A DNA stretch of 12,406 bases from NCBI GenBank assembly GCA_036667875.1, contig JAVWTD010000037.1, forward strand, positions 1 through 12,406, in the 5' to 3' direction. Shown here one piece after another: positions 1 to 7,116 of the stretch. The notes beneath the pieces were generated by a model. It made no database searches, was not told the origin of the DNA, and saw only the letters and a program-made list of their open reading frames with translations. Positions within the stretch are counted from its first letter, which is position 1, and each line of letters starts with the position of its first letter. This DNA is from CAJGDV01 sp036667875. Lineage in GTDB: Bacteria > Bacillota_I > Bacilli_A > RF39 > UBA660. Made by a program: the position numbers and the translations under genes.

Positions 1-553
1 TGTCTGTTACATCAACCATATCTTTGTAAATATCTGCACTATCAAAATCATTTCTTGGTGCAGTTTGATCAACTCCAACATTTGCAGTCATTCCTAATGC
101 ATCATCTAAACGAGTATATCCTTCATTTCCATCCCATTTAAGTCCATATACTTTTGCACGTTTTTTGTTTACAACATTAACTCTATTTTCTTTATAATTT
201 TTTGTTGATAGATATTCCGCGTCTTCAAGATTAAAAGAGACTTGACAGTTTTTATTTACTACTGCGTATCCCTTGTCTGGTAATTTTCCTTTGACAGGAA
301 TAGATGGTATTACTTTCCCATCTTCAAACCTGTATTCAGTTACTGTTTTAGTACTAGTAATAACTGATACTTGACATTCTTGTTCTATTATTTTAGCAAT
401 CTCTGTAGTAGAAGAAGAGAATGCACCCATCTTTGACTCATCAAGAATTTTTGTTATTGTTGGTATTGCAATTAATGCAATTATTCCTAGAATTAGAATT
501 ACTGCTAAAAGTTCAATAAGCGTAAATGCGTTTTTTTTAATTTTTTCCATCAT
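1..553 (-). CDS. Type IV prepilin-like protein, N-terminal part (partial at window edge)
   Basis: Read on the minus strand from ATG at 553; a second ATG follows directly, but AGGG at 561-564 lies 7 nt before the first, so that one is preferred. The 184 visible codons begin with a class III (prepilin) signal: a short basic leader (residues 1-9), FTLIELLAV from residue 10, the conserved Glu at mature position +5 (E14), and a hydrophobic helix to about residue 31. The residue before the cleavage site is Ala rather than the usual Gly. Residues 35-130 are a soluble region with two cysteines (C60, C103). From about residue 134 comes a module with VYGLKWDG, TRLDDALGM and NDFDSADIYKDM. From memory this resembles a repeated module in phage tail-associated and surface proteins of Bacillota. 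The gene continues beyond base 1, so length and C-terminus are unknown. It is probably a surface or pilus-like protein processed by a prepilin peptidase. The pilin start is secure; the later module is a recollection. Confidence 0.85.
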   Translation of the reverse strand, partial: MMEKIKKNAFTLIELLAVILILGIIALIAIPTITKILDESKMGAFSSSTTEIAKIIEQECQVSVITSTKTVTEYRFEDGKVIPSIPVKGKLPDKGYAVVNKNCQVSFNLEDAEYLSTKNYKENRVNVVNKKRAKVYGLKWDGNEGYTRLDDALGMTANVGVDQTAPRNDFDSADIYKDMVDVTD

Positions 554-577
554 AGATATTCCCTACTTTCTATATTA

Positions 578-586
578 ATTATACCA
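578..586 (-). promoter_or_regulatory. Extended -10 promoter of the prepilin-like gene
   Basis: On the minus strand this reads TGGTATAAT, a perfect TATAAT preceded by TGn (extended -10). It lies 24 nt upstream of the start codon at 553, so the predicted leader is about 18 nt and holds the AGGG ribosome site. At 17-bp spacing the -35 position (601-606) reads only TATACT, so recognition probably depends on the extended -10. The rest of 554-668 is very AT-rich and shows no convincing terminator for the upstream gene. Confidence 0.6.
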
Positions 587-668
587 AATTTACTAAATAA
601 AGTATATAGTAATATTTATTTATTGAAAAAATATTTAAATAGAAATTTTATGTTATATTGTAGATTAA

Positions 669-3600
669 TTATTTGTGTTTTTTTAAGTTATCTTTTGCCA
701 CTGTGAGCATAAGTTTAATTCTATTAGCTTGATTAGTCCTGCTTGCTCCAGGGTCATAATCTATTGCAATTATATTAGCGTCTTTATAAATAGTTCTTAT
801 TTTTTTAATTACCGCTTTACCTACAATATGGTTTGGAAGACATGCAAATGGTTGAACACATACTATATTGTTTACTCCATTTTTAAGATTTTCTACTATT
901 TCTGCTGTTAAGAACCAACCTTCTCCTGTTTGATTTCCAGTTGATAGTATCCCTTTGACATTTTCTTCAAGTTTTTTAATATCTGGTGGCATTCTAAATT
1001 TTGAACCGTTTAGTGCTTTTATTACAACTTCTTCATATTTATCTATAATTGATAATGCAATATTATTTATTGTTGCACTTTTCTTTCCTGTTTTTAATAT
1101 TTTTTCTTTAATTAGGGAATTATAAGCACAATATTTAACAAAACCCATTAATTCTGGAATGACTACTTCAGAACCTTCTTTTTCTAATTCACTAGCTAAA
1201 TTATTATTTCCAAATAAATGATATTTTATTAGAATTTCTCCTACTATACCTACTTTAGGTAGGTTCTTTTTTTGAATACTAATACTATTAAAGTCTTTAA
1301 CTATTAGATTAATATTTTCTTTAAACTCTTTAAAAGAGCCTTTTTTAACAGCCTCATTACAAATAAAATCCCATTTTTTATACAATTTATTTGTTCTGCC
1401 TTTAGTAGTTTCATAAGGTCTAGTTTGATATACTAGTTTCATTAATAAGTCACCATAAATAACAGACATTACTAATTTATTTGCTAGGGATGGTGTTATT
1501 TTGAAGCCTTGTTCTTTTTCTAAGCCACTTACATTAAATGAAATAATCGGAACACACTGTAGTCCAGCATCTTTTAAGGCTTTTCTAATTAAGCCAATAT
1601 AGTTAGTTGCTCGACATCCTCCACCTGTTTGTGACATTATTACGCTTGTATTATTTAGATCATATTCCCCTGATTTAAGGGCATAAATAAGTTGCCCTAT
1701 TACAATAATAGCGGGATAACAAGCATCATTATTAACATATTTTAAACCTGTTTCCATCATTTCTTTTGTAGTTTCATTTAAATATTTTATATTGTAACCA
1801 GATGAGTTAAATGAAGACGCTAAATAACCCATGTGAAATGGAGTCATGTCAGGGCATAAAATTGTGTGTCTCTTTTTCATTTCATTTGTAAATGTATTCT
1901 TTTTATAATCATAGAGTTCATATTTTGATTTATTTATTCTTTTATCCATAGAAGCCATTAAGGAACGAATCCTTATTTTGGCTGCTCCAAGGTTATTGAT
2001 TTCATCAATTTTAATAGTAGTATAGAGTTTTCCGGATTTCTTTAGTATTTCTTCTGTTTGATCTGTAATGATTGCATCTAACCCACATCCAAATGAATTT
2101 AAATTAATAAGTTCTAAAAAGTCATGTTTTGATACAACATCAGCTGCATGGTAAACTCTTGAGTGATATGTCCATTGGTCTACTACACGTAGTTTTCCTA
2201 ATTCTTCACTTAAGTAGCATACACTGTCTTCAGTTAAAACTGCTAGTCCTAGAGAGTTAATCATAGTATCAATTCCATGGTTTACTTCTTTATCTAGATG
2301 ATATGGTCTTCCTGCTAAAACTATTGCTTTTAAATTGTTTTCTTTAATATACTCTATATATTCTTTACCTTTTATAGTTATATCTTCTTTAAATTTATTT
2401 TGTTCTTCAAATCCTTTTTTAATTGCTTTTTTTAGTTCTTCAGATTTAAAGTGATAGCATTTAAATTCTTCTAGTTCCATTATTCTTTTGTATAATGATA
2501 ATTCATCCATCGGTAAAAATGAGTTAATAAACTTTATATCTTTTATTTCTTCTACATTTAATTTAATGGCTTCTGAATAAGAAGTTACTATAGGACAATT
2601 GTAGCAGTTATCGCTATTTTTAAATTCTTGTTTTTCAAACATGATACAAGGATAGAATATTGTGTCTATTCCTTTATTTATTAAATTTATAATATGTCCA
2701 TGTACAAGTTTAGCGGGATAACATACAGATTCACTAGGCATTGATTCAATTCCTAATTCAAAAATAGCACGATTTGATGCATCAGATAATATTACTTCAA
2801 AACCTAATTCAGTTAAAATAGTATGCCATAAAGGATAGTTTTCATACATATTTAGTACTCTTGGAATGCCTATTGTTCCTCTTTTTCCTTTTTTGCTTAT
2901 ATAATTAAATAATCTATCATATTTATAACTAAACATATTAGGTAATAGGTTTTTATTGATGTTAGCTCCTGTTCCTCTTTCACAACGATTTCCAGAAATA
3001 AACTTTTTCTTACCAAAAGTATTTACTGTTAAACTGCAGTGATTTTCACATTTATTACATCTAGCTTGACTTGTTTTTACTGTTAGATTAAGTAATTCTT
3101 CTTTACTAATCATTTTACTTTGTTGTGTTTTATCGCATTTATAATTTTCTAAAGCAATTAGGGCTACTCCGTAAGCTCCCATTAAGCCTGCAATATTTGG
3201 TCTTACTACTTCTTTACCAATTATTATTTCAAATGCTCTTAAAACGGCATCATTTAAAAATGTCCCGCCTTGAACAACTATTTTATCTCCTAGAGTAGAT
3301 AAGTCTCTTATTTTCATTACTTTTGTAATTGCATTTTTTATTACTGAATAGGATAATCCGGCGAATATATCTCCTAGTGGTCTTCCTTCTTTTTGGGTTT
3401 GCTTAATCTTAGAATTCATAAAGACTGTACAGCGACTTCCTAAATCAATTGGAGATTTCGAAAATATCGCTAAATTTACAAAATCTTCTACAGTCATATT
3501 TAATGATTTTGCCATTGTTTCTATGAAAGAACCACAACCTGATGAACATGCTTCATTAAGCATTATAGTATCGACTGCTCCATCTTTTATTTTTATATAT

Positions 3601-4874
3601 TTCATATCTTGACCACCAATGTCAATAATACTTTCTACGCCTTCTAAAAAGAAGTTTGCAGCCTCATAGTGAGCCATTGTTTCTATTTCTGATATATCTA
3701 GGTTAAATGCAGTTTTTACAAGCATTTCCCCGTATCCTGTCGAACCTGCTAGTCTAATTTTATTTGGAATAGAATCAAATAGATCTATTAACATGTCTTT
3801 TATTGTATCAACTGGTGTTCCTTTATTTGATTTATAGTTTTCATATAACAATTCACCTTTTTCTGTGATTGCTACTACTTTAGCAGTTGTGCTTCCTGCG
3901 TCAATTCCTACAAAAACATCTCCTTTATAATTTTTAATATTTATTTTTTCAACTTTATTTTTAGAGTGTCTTTCAATAAATTTATTGTATTCTTCTTCAT
4001 TTTTAAAAAGAGGCTCTAATGAGACACTTGTATCTTCTTTAAAATCATTTAATCTTTTAATTAAGTTCAAAATAGCTTTTTTATTAAAAACATCACTTTT
4101 AACTTCATCTAGTAAGGCTCCAATGCATACAAATAATTCTCCATTTTTGGGAATAATTACATTTGATTCTTTTAAGTTTAAAGTTTTAATAAATTGATTT
4201 CTTAAAATGGGAAGATAATTTAAAGGACCACCAAGAAAAATTACATTTCCTTTAATTGGTCTACCACATGCAAGACCAGAAATAGTTTGGTTTACAACTG
4301 CTTGTAAAATAGATAGTGCTATATCTTCTTTTCTTGCTCCTTCATTTAATAATGGTTGAACATCAGTTTTTGCAAATACTCCACATCTAGAGGCTACCGG
4401 GTAAATATTTGTTCCTTTTTCCGCTAAATCATTTAATCCTTTTGTATCAGTATTTAATAATATTGCCATTTGGTCTAAAAATGATCCTGTACCTCCAGCA
4501 CACGTACCATTCATTCTTTGTTCAATTGAATGATCAAAATAAATTATTTTAGCGTCTTCTCCTCCGAGTTCTATTGCTACATCTGTTGTTTTGGCATATT
4601 TATTTATGGCATTTTTGCAGGCAATTACTTCTTGAATAAATGGTATTCCAAGGTATTTTGATAAAGTAATAGCACCACTTCCTGTTGTTACAATATAAAA
4701 TTCCTCTTTTGGAAACACATTTGTTATTTCTTTTAATAAATCAATGGTTGTTTTTTTTGTATTTGAATAGTGTCTTTTATAGTCACTATATAAAATATCC
4801 ATATTATTATTTGAAACAACAACTTTTACAGTAGTACTTCCAATATCGATTCCAATTTTTAATAATTTCTTCAT
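669..4874 (-). CDS. Fused 2-hydroxyacyl-CoA dehydratase activase / dehydratase-like Fe-S protein (1401 aa)
   Basis: Two BadF/BadG/BcrA/BcrD-type ASKHA ATPase domains lie in tandem. Domain 1 (about 4-265) has IGIDIGSTTVKV, ELGGEDAK and two cysteines (C125 in NGTCAGGTG, C164 in ASRCGVF). Domain 2 (about 320-575) has VGIDAGSTTAKV, DIGGQDMK, C443 and C482. In the HgdC family the matching cysteines of two subunits hold a bridging [4Fe-4S] cluster, and ATP hydrolysis drives low-potential electron transfer to a dehydratase. A Cys-rich linker follows (606-631, CNKCENHC), then a DUF2229-like region (about 664-780, CYP at 718) and HgdB/COG3580-3581-like regions with GRPYHLD (855), CYP (1052), GGGC (1084) and PFACLPNH (1342). 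The start has a perfect AAGGAGG (4884-4890) 9 nt upstream. The gene stands alone, with no CoA-transferase or other pathway gene in view, so the substrate is unknown. Oxygen-sensitive anaerobic redox chemistry is inferred. Confidence 0.88.
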   Translation of the reverse strand: MKKLLKIGIDIGSTTVKVVVSNNNMDILYSDYKRHYSNTKKTTIDLLKEITNVFPKEEFYIVTTGSGAITLSKYLGIPFIQEVIACKNAINKYAKTTDVAIELGGEDAKIIYFDHSIEQRMNGTCAGGTGSFLDQMAILLNTDTKGLNDLAEKGTNIYPVASRCGVFAKTDVQPLLNEGARKEDIALSILQAVVNQTISGLACGRPIKGNVIFLGGPLNYLPILRNQFIKTLNLKESNVIIPKNGELFVCIGALLDEVKSDVFNKKAILNLIKRLNDFKEDTSVSLEPLFKNEEEYNKFIERHSKNKVEKINIKNYKGDVFVGIDAGSTTAKVVAITEKGELLYENYKSNKGTPVDTIKDMLIDLFDSIPNKIRLAGSTGYGEMLVKTAFNLDISEIETMAHYEAANFFLEGVESIIDIGGQDMKYIKIKDGAVDTIMLNEACSSGCGSFIETMAKSLNMTVEDFVNLAIFSKSPIDLGSRCTVFMNSKIKQTQKEGRPLGDIFAGLSYSVIKNAITKVMKIRDLSTLGDKIVVQGGTFLNDAVLRAFEIIIGKEVVRPNIAGLMGAYGVALIALENYKCDKTQQSKMISKEELLNLTVKTSQARCNKCENHCSLTVNTFGKKKFISGNRCERGTGANINKNLLPNMFSYKYDRLFNYISKKGKRGTIGIPRVLNMYENYPLWHTILTELGFEVILSDASNRAIFELGIESMPSESVCYPAKLVHGHIINLINKGIDTIFYPCIMFEKQEFKNSDNCYNCPIVTSYSEAIKLNVEEIKDIKFINSFLPMDELSLYKRIMELEEFKCYHFKSEELKKAIKKGFEEQNKFKEDITIKGKEYIEYIKENNLKAIVLAGRPYHLDKEVNHGIDTMINSLGLAVLTEDSVCYLSEELGKLRVVDQWTYHSRVYHAADVVSKHDFLELINLNSFGCGLDAIITDQTEEILKKSGKLYTTIKIDEINNLGAAKIRIRSLMASMDKRINKSKYELYDYKKNTFTNEMKKRHTILCPDMTPFHMGYLASSFNSSGYNIKYLNETTKEMMETGLKYVNNDACYPAIIVIGQLIYALKSGEYDLNNTSVIMSQTGGGCRATNYIGLIRKALKDAGLQCVPIISFNVSGLEKEQGFKITPSLANKLVMSVIYGDLLMKLVYQTRPYETTKGRTNKLYKKWDFICNEAVKKGSFKEFKENINLIVKDFNSISIQKKNLPKVGIVGEILIKYHLFGNNNLASELEKEGSEVVIPELMGFVKYCAYNSLIKEKILKTGKKSATINNIALSIIDKYEEVVIKALNGSKFRMPPDIKKLEENVKGILSTGNQTGEGWFLTAEIVENLKNGVNNIVCVQPFACLPNHIVGKAVIKKIRTIYKDANIIAIDYDPGASRTNQANRIKLMLTVAKDNLKKHK

Positions 4875-4918
4875 AAATAATTTCCTCCTTTATGTTAATA
4901 TTTCTAACAAACAAATCT

Positions 4919-4948
4919 ATTATACTATGCTTTTAAAGGTAAAAACAA
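4919..4948 (-). promoter_or_regulatory. Promoter of the activase/dehydratase gene
   Basis: The minus strand shows TTGTTT (4943-4948), an 18-bp spacer and a perfect TATAAT (4919-4924). Transcription would start near 4912, giving a leader of about 38 nt that contains AAGGAGG at 4884-4890. The -35 box matches the consensus only in TTG. Confidence 0.5.
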
Positions 4949-4994
4949 TTAAAAATTATTAAAATAGTACTTCATTTTACTATTTATCATATAT

Positions 4995-5000
4995 TATAAT
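4995..5000 (+). promoter_or_regulatory. Possible -10 box of the YqfQ-like gene
   Basis: A perfect TATAAT on the plus strand lies just before the ribosome site. Its expected transcription start (about 5007) falls inside the Shine-Dalgarno, so the true -10 may be further upstream, for example TATCAT at 4985-4990. No good -35 is visible. Confidence 0.3.
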
Positions 5001-5002
5001 TG

Positions 5003-5010
5003 AAAGGTGG
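5003..5010 (+). promoter_or_regulatory. Ribosome binding site that sets the YqfQ-like start
   Basis: AAAGGTGG ends 5 nt before ATG at 5016. A GTG at 5007 in the same frame lies inside this site and would have no Shine-Dalgarno of its own, so ATG 5016 is chosen over the longer reading. Confidence 0.6.
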
Positions 5011-5015
5011 TAAGT

Positions 5016-5351
5016 ATGAACTATAATCCATATTTATATACTATGCCTATGAACTATCTTCCAGCAGCTGGCGCTAGTAAAGGGTTGCTCGGAGGATTGT
5101 TTGGAGGAATGAAATTTTCAAGTCTTCTAAGTGGAGCAGGCAAAACATTAAATGTTGTAAATCAGGCACTTCCTCTTGTAAAACAAGCAACACCAGTTTT
5201 AAAAAATGCAAAAACAATGTTTAAAGTAATGAATGAATTTAAAAAAATAGATACTCCTAAAAAGAATAATGCACCAGTTAGTAGAAAAGTAGAACCAGTA
5301 AAAATTACACCACCAAAAGCAAATGATGGAGGTCCTGTATTTTTCATGTAA
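5016..5351 (+). CDS. YqfQ/VrrA-like small protein
   Basis: The protein is 111 residues with three parts. The N-terminus is rich in Tyr, Met and Pro (1-16). A Gly-rich hydrophobic stretch follows (23-31, GLLGGLFGG). A helical core (about 38-76) includes NVVNQALPLVKQATPVLKN and MFKVMNEFKK. The tail is Pro/Lys-rich and ends in GGPVFFM. The core pattern (LN..NQ..PLV.Q..P..KN....K) matches what I recall of Bacillus YqfQ (VrrA-like, PF14181). The position supports this: in B. subtilis yqfQ lies a few genes downstream of dnaG-sigA-trmK, and here the gene sits right beside trmK, though convergent to it. Nothing in the sequence gives a molecular function. In Bacillus the family is uncharacterised and varies in length through low-complexity repeats. 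There is no signal peptide. The assignment is moderately sure and the role is unknown. Confidence 0.75.
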   Translation: MNYNPYLYTMPMNYLPAAGASKGLLGGLFGGMKFSSLLSGAGKTLNVVNQALPLVKQATPVLKNAKTMFKVMNEFKKIDTPKKNNAPVSRKVEPVKITPPKANDGGPVFFM

Positions 5352-5383
5352 AAAAGCACTGCTAGTTAATCGCAGTGCTTTTT
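5351..5383. terminator. Bidirectional intrinsic terminator between the YqfQ-like gene and trmK
   Basis: A perfect 12-bp stem pairs AAAAAGCACTGC (5351-5362) with GCAGTGCTTTTT (5372-5383) around a 9-nt loop. Because the stem is A-tailed on one side and T-tailed on the other, it can end transcription in both directions. The loop contains the trmK stop codon (5366-5368), and the right arm lies inside trmK coding sequence. Confidence 0.92.
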
Positions 5384-6004
5384 AATAATTTTAACAATTA
5401 AACGATATTCAAGTTTTTTATTAATATTTGAACTTGGGATACTTTCATAAATATCAGTATATTTTGATAGTAGGAAGTTCATGTATTCTTTGTAATCATT
5501 TTTAGTTTTTATTATAGGACCAACAATATAGTCCTCATATTTATAATTTTTAACGCCCTTTTTAAGTTTCATAATGACATAATATATGCCTTTTTCTTTA
5601 ATTGCTATTTCATCTTCAATTATATAATTATCTGTTATTTTTTCTCTAAATTCAAATAAATCAGTATTTGTTTGAACAATAACATTTTCTAAATCATTAT
5701 TATCTAAAATGTTTAGAATCGTATTTGTTCCCATTCCTGCTATGATTATATAGTCAGTTTTATTATATTTAACATTTTCTAATCCATCTGACTTTACGAC
5801 TTTTATTTTATCTGTTAATGAGTATTTTTTAATATTCATTGCAGCATTTTTTAAGCAATTATCGTTTATATCACTAGCAGTACATTTACAATTTCTATGA
5901 ACAGTCAAGTAAATATCAAGTAATCCGTGATCGCATCCTATATCGACTACTGTACTATGTACAGGTACTAATGAAGCAATTTCTATAAGTCTTTTTGAAA
6001 ACAT
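5366..6004 (-). CDS. trmK: tRNA (adenine(22)-N1)-methyltransferase
   Basis: This is a COG2384-family SAM-dependent enzyme that methylates N1 of A22 in the D-loop of tRNA. The Rossmann fold is visible: motif I VVDIGCDHGLLD (19-30), the acidic strand ASDIN (43-47), SDGLENV (72-78) and the family signature IIIAGMGTNTILNIL (86-100). The last is a variant of AGMGG. The next motif reads QTNTD (111-115), where Bacillus enzymes usually have QPN. At 212 residues it is slightly shorter than the roughly 240 of B. subtilis TrmK, with a lysine-rich C-terminal helix. ATG at 6004 is preceded by GGTGGA (6012-6017), which lies inside the end of rpoD. The gap to rpoD is only 3 nt, so translation is probably coupled. 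It is the last gene of the dnaG-rpoD-trmK operon, the same neighbourhood as in Bacillus (yqfN). Confidence 0.93.
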   Translation of the reverse strand: MFSKRLIEIASLVPVHSTVVDIGCDHGLLDIYLTVHRNCKCTASDINDNCLKNAAMNIKKYSLTDKIKVVKSDGLENVKYNKTDYIIIAGMGTNTILNILDNNDLENVIVQTNTDLFEFREKITDNYIIEDEIAIKEKGIYYVIMKLKKGVKNYKYEDYIVGPIIKTKNDYKEYMNFLLSKYTDIYESIPSSNINKKLEYRLIVKIIKKHCD

Positions 6005-6007
6005 TAG

Positions 6008-7096
6008 TTATTCCACCATATAATCTTTTAATTTTCTAGAGCGAGATGGATGACGTAATTTTCTTAAAGCTTTAGCTTCAATTTGTCTAATGCGTTCACG
6101 AGTTACACCAAACATTTGACCAACTTCTTCAAGGGTTCTTGATTTACCGTCTTCTAGACCAAATCTTAATCTTATTACTTTTTCTTCTCTTTCAGTTAAA
6201 GTAAGAAGAACTTCAGATATTTCATCTTTAAGCATTTCATTTGTAGCATAATCTTCAGGACTCATATTCCTTTCATCTGGAACAAAATCTCCTAAATGTG
6301 AATCATCTTCTTCTCCGATTGGAGTTTCTAGACTAACTGGTTCTTGTGAAATTTTATAAATTTCTCTTATTTTTTCAACTGTTATTCCCATTTTTTTGGC
6401 TAGTTCTTCTTCAGATGGTTCTCTATTCAATTCTAGTGTCATTTGACGTTGAATACGAGCTAATTTATTGATTGTCTCAACCATGTGAACAGGAACACGA
6501 ATAGTACGTGCTTGATCTGCTATAGCTCTTGTAATAGCTTGTCTTATCCACCAAGTTGCGTAAGTACTAAACTTAAATCCTTTACCTACATCAAATTTTT
6601 CTACTGATTTCATTAAACCAATGTTACCTTCTTGAATAAGGTCTAAGAATAACATTCCACGCCCAACATATCTTTTAGCAATACTAACAACAAGTCTTAA
6701 GTTAGCTTCCGCTAAAATAGTCTTAGCAACAGGATCTCCTGCAATAATACGGTCTGCTAAAGCTAGTTCCTCATCCATTGTTAATAATTTTATTTGTCCA
6801 ATTTCTTTTAAATACATTCTAACTGGATCATTAATATTTAAATCTTTAGTAAGAACATCATTATCTAAAATAATTTCTTTATCGGCAGAGTCTCCTCTAT
6901 TTCCACTTGCTTCATCTTCAGATACTACTGCTATATTATTTTCGTTAAATGCATTATATAAATCATCTAATGAGTCTGAGTCTAAGTCTAGACCTTTTAG
7001 TGAAGCAGCTAACTGCTCATAAGTGATATATCCTGTTTCTTTTCCTAATTTAACGAGTTCGTTTTTTCTTTCTTCAAAGCTTTTTATTTCTTGCAT
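6008..7096 (-). CDS. rpoD: RNA polymerase primary sigma factor SigA/RpoD
   Basis: A complete 362-residue housekeeping sigma-70 factor (B. subtilis SigA has 371). It holds a short region 1.1 (1-60) and an acidic linker (60-85). Region 1.2 begins at NDPVRMYLKEIG (89-100). Region 2 (130-200) includes NLRLVVSIAKRY, the core-binding DLIQEGNIGLMK and the -10-melting STYATWWIRQAI. Region 3 is about 200-270. Region 4 (285-362) has the -35-binding helix-turn-helix LEEVGQMFGVTRERIRQIEA, continuing into the C-terminal end. No key element is missing. ATG at 7096 has TAGGGG 7 nt upstream, and the dnaG stop lies 20 nt before the start, so it is co-transcribed with dnaG in the classic macromolecular-synthesis operon. 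Region 2.4 and region 4.2 look standard, which agrees with the TATAAT and TTGAAT-type promoters seen elsewhere in the window. Confidence 0.98.
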   Translation of the reverse strand: MQEIKSFEERKNELVKLGKETGYITYEQLAASLKGLDLDSDSLDDLYNAFNENNIAVVSEDEASGNRGDSADKEIILDNDVLTKDLNINDPVRMYLKEIGQIKLLTMDEELALADRIIAGDPVAKTILAEANLRLVVSIAKRYVGRGMLFLDLIQEGNIGLMKSVEKFDVGKGFKFSTYATWWIRQAITRAIADQARTIRVPVHMVETINKLARIQRQMTLELNREPSEEELAKKMGITVEKIREIYKISQEPVSLETPIGEEDDSHLGDFVPDERNMSPEDYATNEMLKDEISEVLLTLTEREEKVIRLRFGLEDGKSRTLEEVGQMFGVTRERIRQIEAKALRKLRHPSRSRKLKDYMVE

Positions 7097-7116
7097 ATAA
7101 ATTCCCCTAACTATAT

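Noticed and set aside
600..668. Possible terminator after the activase gene
   Set aside because: Only weak pairings of A and T (around AATATTT/AAATATT) are present, with no GC in the stem and no proper T-run.
729..911. Plus-strand open frame of 60 codons opposite the activase gene
   Set aside because: It lies wholly inside the strongly supported 669-4874 gene, has no recognisable protein features and no ribosome site.
3985..4197. Plus-strand open frame of 70 codons
   Set aside because: Antisense shadow of the linker between the two ASKHA domains; Lys/Leu/Ser-rich with no family resemblance.
5162..5359. Minus-strand open frame of 65 codons opposite the YqfQ-like gene
   Set aside because: It is the reverse reading of the YqfQ-like gene and starts within the terminator stem, so it has no independent support.
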